Source: Tritrichomonas musculus
Taxonomy: Eukaryota; Parabasalia; Tritrichomonadida; Tritrichomonadidae
Length of the DNA stretch: 64,000 nucleotides
Direction: 5' to 3'
Assembly (NCBI GenBank): GCA_039105265.1
Contig: JAPFFF010000061.1
Span: 682,001 to 746,000, forward strand
The notes under the pieces are model-generated. The model ran no database searches and was not told where the DNA came from. It was given only the letters and a program-made list of their open reading frames with translations. How positions within the stretch are numbered: position 1 is the stretch's first letter; every line of letters starts with the position of its first letter. This document shows positions 63,169 through 64,000 of the stretch, piece after piece. A program made the position numbers and the translations under genes.

Positions 63169-64000
63169 TTACTGAACTTGTGAATTTGGTGGGGATTCGT
63201 CATCTATGTAAACAAGTCCGTCGAGATTCATAAGGAAATAGGTATCTCGGGTTATGAAAAGTTGAACGGGGGGTGGATGAACGATGTTGCCAGAAGGTTC
63301 AATAACATTGTAATAAGTATCATTAACTCCAGTAAATAAAGGTTGTCCTTGTATTTGAATCTGGCAATTTCCTAAACCTGAGTCAATAGCGTCGAAACAA
63401 TAACCGGCACTACTTCTTTCAGCTTGAATGTTGAAAACAAAACTACTAGCATCACTGAGAGTATTTTTATAACGAACTCCATTTGCATCATTCTTTGGCA
63501 TAGTCATACTATCTTCAAATTCTTTTGTACACTGTAGTGTAATAGCGTCTAAGTCTCCTGCTGTAAGTTGATTTTCAAAGAACCTTGCACCTATAGTAGA
63601 AACATTTTCATCAGGAAAATTCTTACCACCAATATTCAAATAGCAATTTGAATAAACAGGATTTTCAAAAACTGTAAGATCATTATGATGTTTAGGAAAC
63701 ATGATAGAAAGTGTAGTAACATTTATAAGAGGAATATTGAGAGTAGACTTAATTCCATTTGCTGCTGGCGCTATTGGAAAAGAATGATAATCTACTTTCT
63801 GCGATGGAATTATGATTCCCTTTGACAGTATTTCTTCTATACCATGCCTAGTAGACTCACATACGCCAAATCCCTGCATGTTAGACTTACATAAGGTAAT
63901 TGTCATTCTGTTTACAGTGAGGGTAGCAGACTGTGATATATAATGTGAACTTAATAATTTATTAGCTTCAGTTTTAGATACAAAATTAATAGAAACGTTA
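63169..64000 (-). CDS. MCP: double-jelly-roll major capsid protein, partial at window edge
   Basis: The C-terminal ~275 residues of the capsid protein, open to the window edge. It matches copy A closely: 'SATLTVNRMTITLCKSNMQG', 'FPIAPAANGIKSTLNIPLIN', 'MFPKHHNDLTVFENPVY', 'MTMPKNDANGVRYKNTLSD', and the end 'LVYIDDESPPNSQVQ'. The N-terminal part lies beyond 64000. The proline-rich loop of copy A is not reached here. Confidence 0.8.
   Translation of the reverse strand, partial: NVSINFVSKTEANKLLSSHYISQSATLTVNRMTITLCKSNMQGFGVCESTRHGIEEILSKGIIIPSQKVDYHSFPIAPAANGIKSTLNIPLINVTTLSIMFPKHHNDLTVFENPVYSNCYLNIGGKNFPDENVSTIGARFFENQLTAGDLDAITLQCTKEFEDSMTMPKNDANGVRYKNTLSDASSFVFNIQAERSSAGYCFDAIDSGLGNCQIQIQGQPLFTGVNDTYYNVIEPSGNIVHPPPVQLFITRDTYFLMNLDGLVYIDDESPPNSQVQ

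Larger units (their letters stand above)
49110..64000. mobile_element. Maverick family-1 copy C (right end outside window)
   Basis: Order: polymerase, 99-aa gene, fibre, large conserved gene, 59408 gene, minor capsid candidate, integrase, HNH, capsid. It agrees with copy A from the 99-aa gene to the capsid, with an added HNH gene. The polymerase is at the left here. Most frames are open; about two genes look broken, so it is a fairly young copy. Close to B where both are present. Confidence 0.8.

Overview
This window is a stack of large virus-like Maverick/Polinton elements in an AT-rich (about 70% A+T by eye), intron-poor protist genome with the standard stop codons. The best guess for the host is a parabasalid such as Trichomonas vaginalis or a relative. 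The reasons are the density of Mavericks, the very compact intronless genes, a BspA-like repeat module, and a decayed protein kinase gene as the only clearly host-type sequence. The species cannot be fixed from the sequence alone.

Layout. Region A (1 to about 26.2 kb) is a Maverick of family 1: small coiled-coil genes, a fibre-like gene, a large conserved protein, a candidate minor capsid protein, integrase, double-jelly-roll major capsid protein, an amphipathic peptide, more small conserved genes, packaging ATPase, a KilA-N protein, a 1592-residue protein-primed-type DNA polymerase B and a second fibre-like gene. Its reading frames look largely whole. Region B (26.3 to 32.7 kb) is a shortened, broken copy of the same family. 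Region D (about 32.8 to 48.8 kb) is a different Maverick family. It has ~167-bp diverged terminal inverted repeats, its own polymerase, integrase, adenain-like protease and jelly-roll candidates, a CRESS-Rep-like HUH domain gene, a bZIP-like gene next to a cluster of palindromes, and a Q-rich repeat protein. Inside its left arm lie a host-type kinase pseudogene and, within that, a 1.16-kb hAT-like miniature element with an 8-bp target duplication. Region C (about 49.1 kb to the end) is a third family-1 copy, close to B by eye, with a few breaks, running off the window.

How the genes fit together. Polymerase, integrase, ATPase, capsid proteins and (in D) protease form the usual Maverick replication, integration and virion set. 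The fibre-like genes keep fixed N- and C-terminal ends and vary in the middle, as receptor-binding spikes do. Two divergent gene pairs in family 1 are separated by only 14-15 bp between start codons in every copy seen.

The least explained signals are: (1) many short GC-rich hairpins in A, mostly with GNA-type triloops closed by a C-G pair, several of them in-frame extra segments relative to the related copies; (2) a 35-bp sequence carried in two unrelated genes of C, one of them with a matching empty site in B; (3) a ~65-bp near-palindromic inverted pair bounding 10.4 kb of gene fragments; (4) the palindrome cluster in D; (5) an HNH domain built into the family-1 polymerase. No tRNA, rRNA or CRISPR was recognised.
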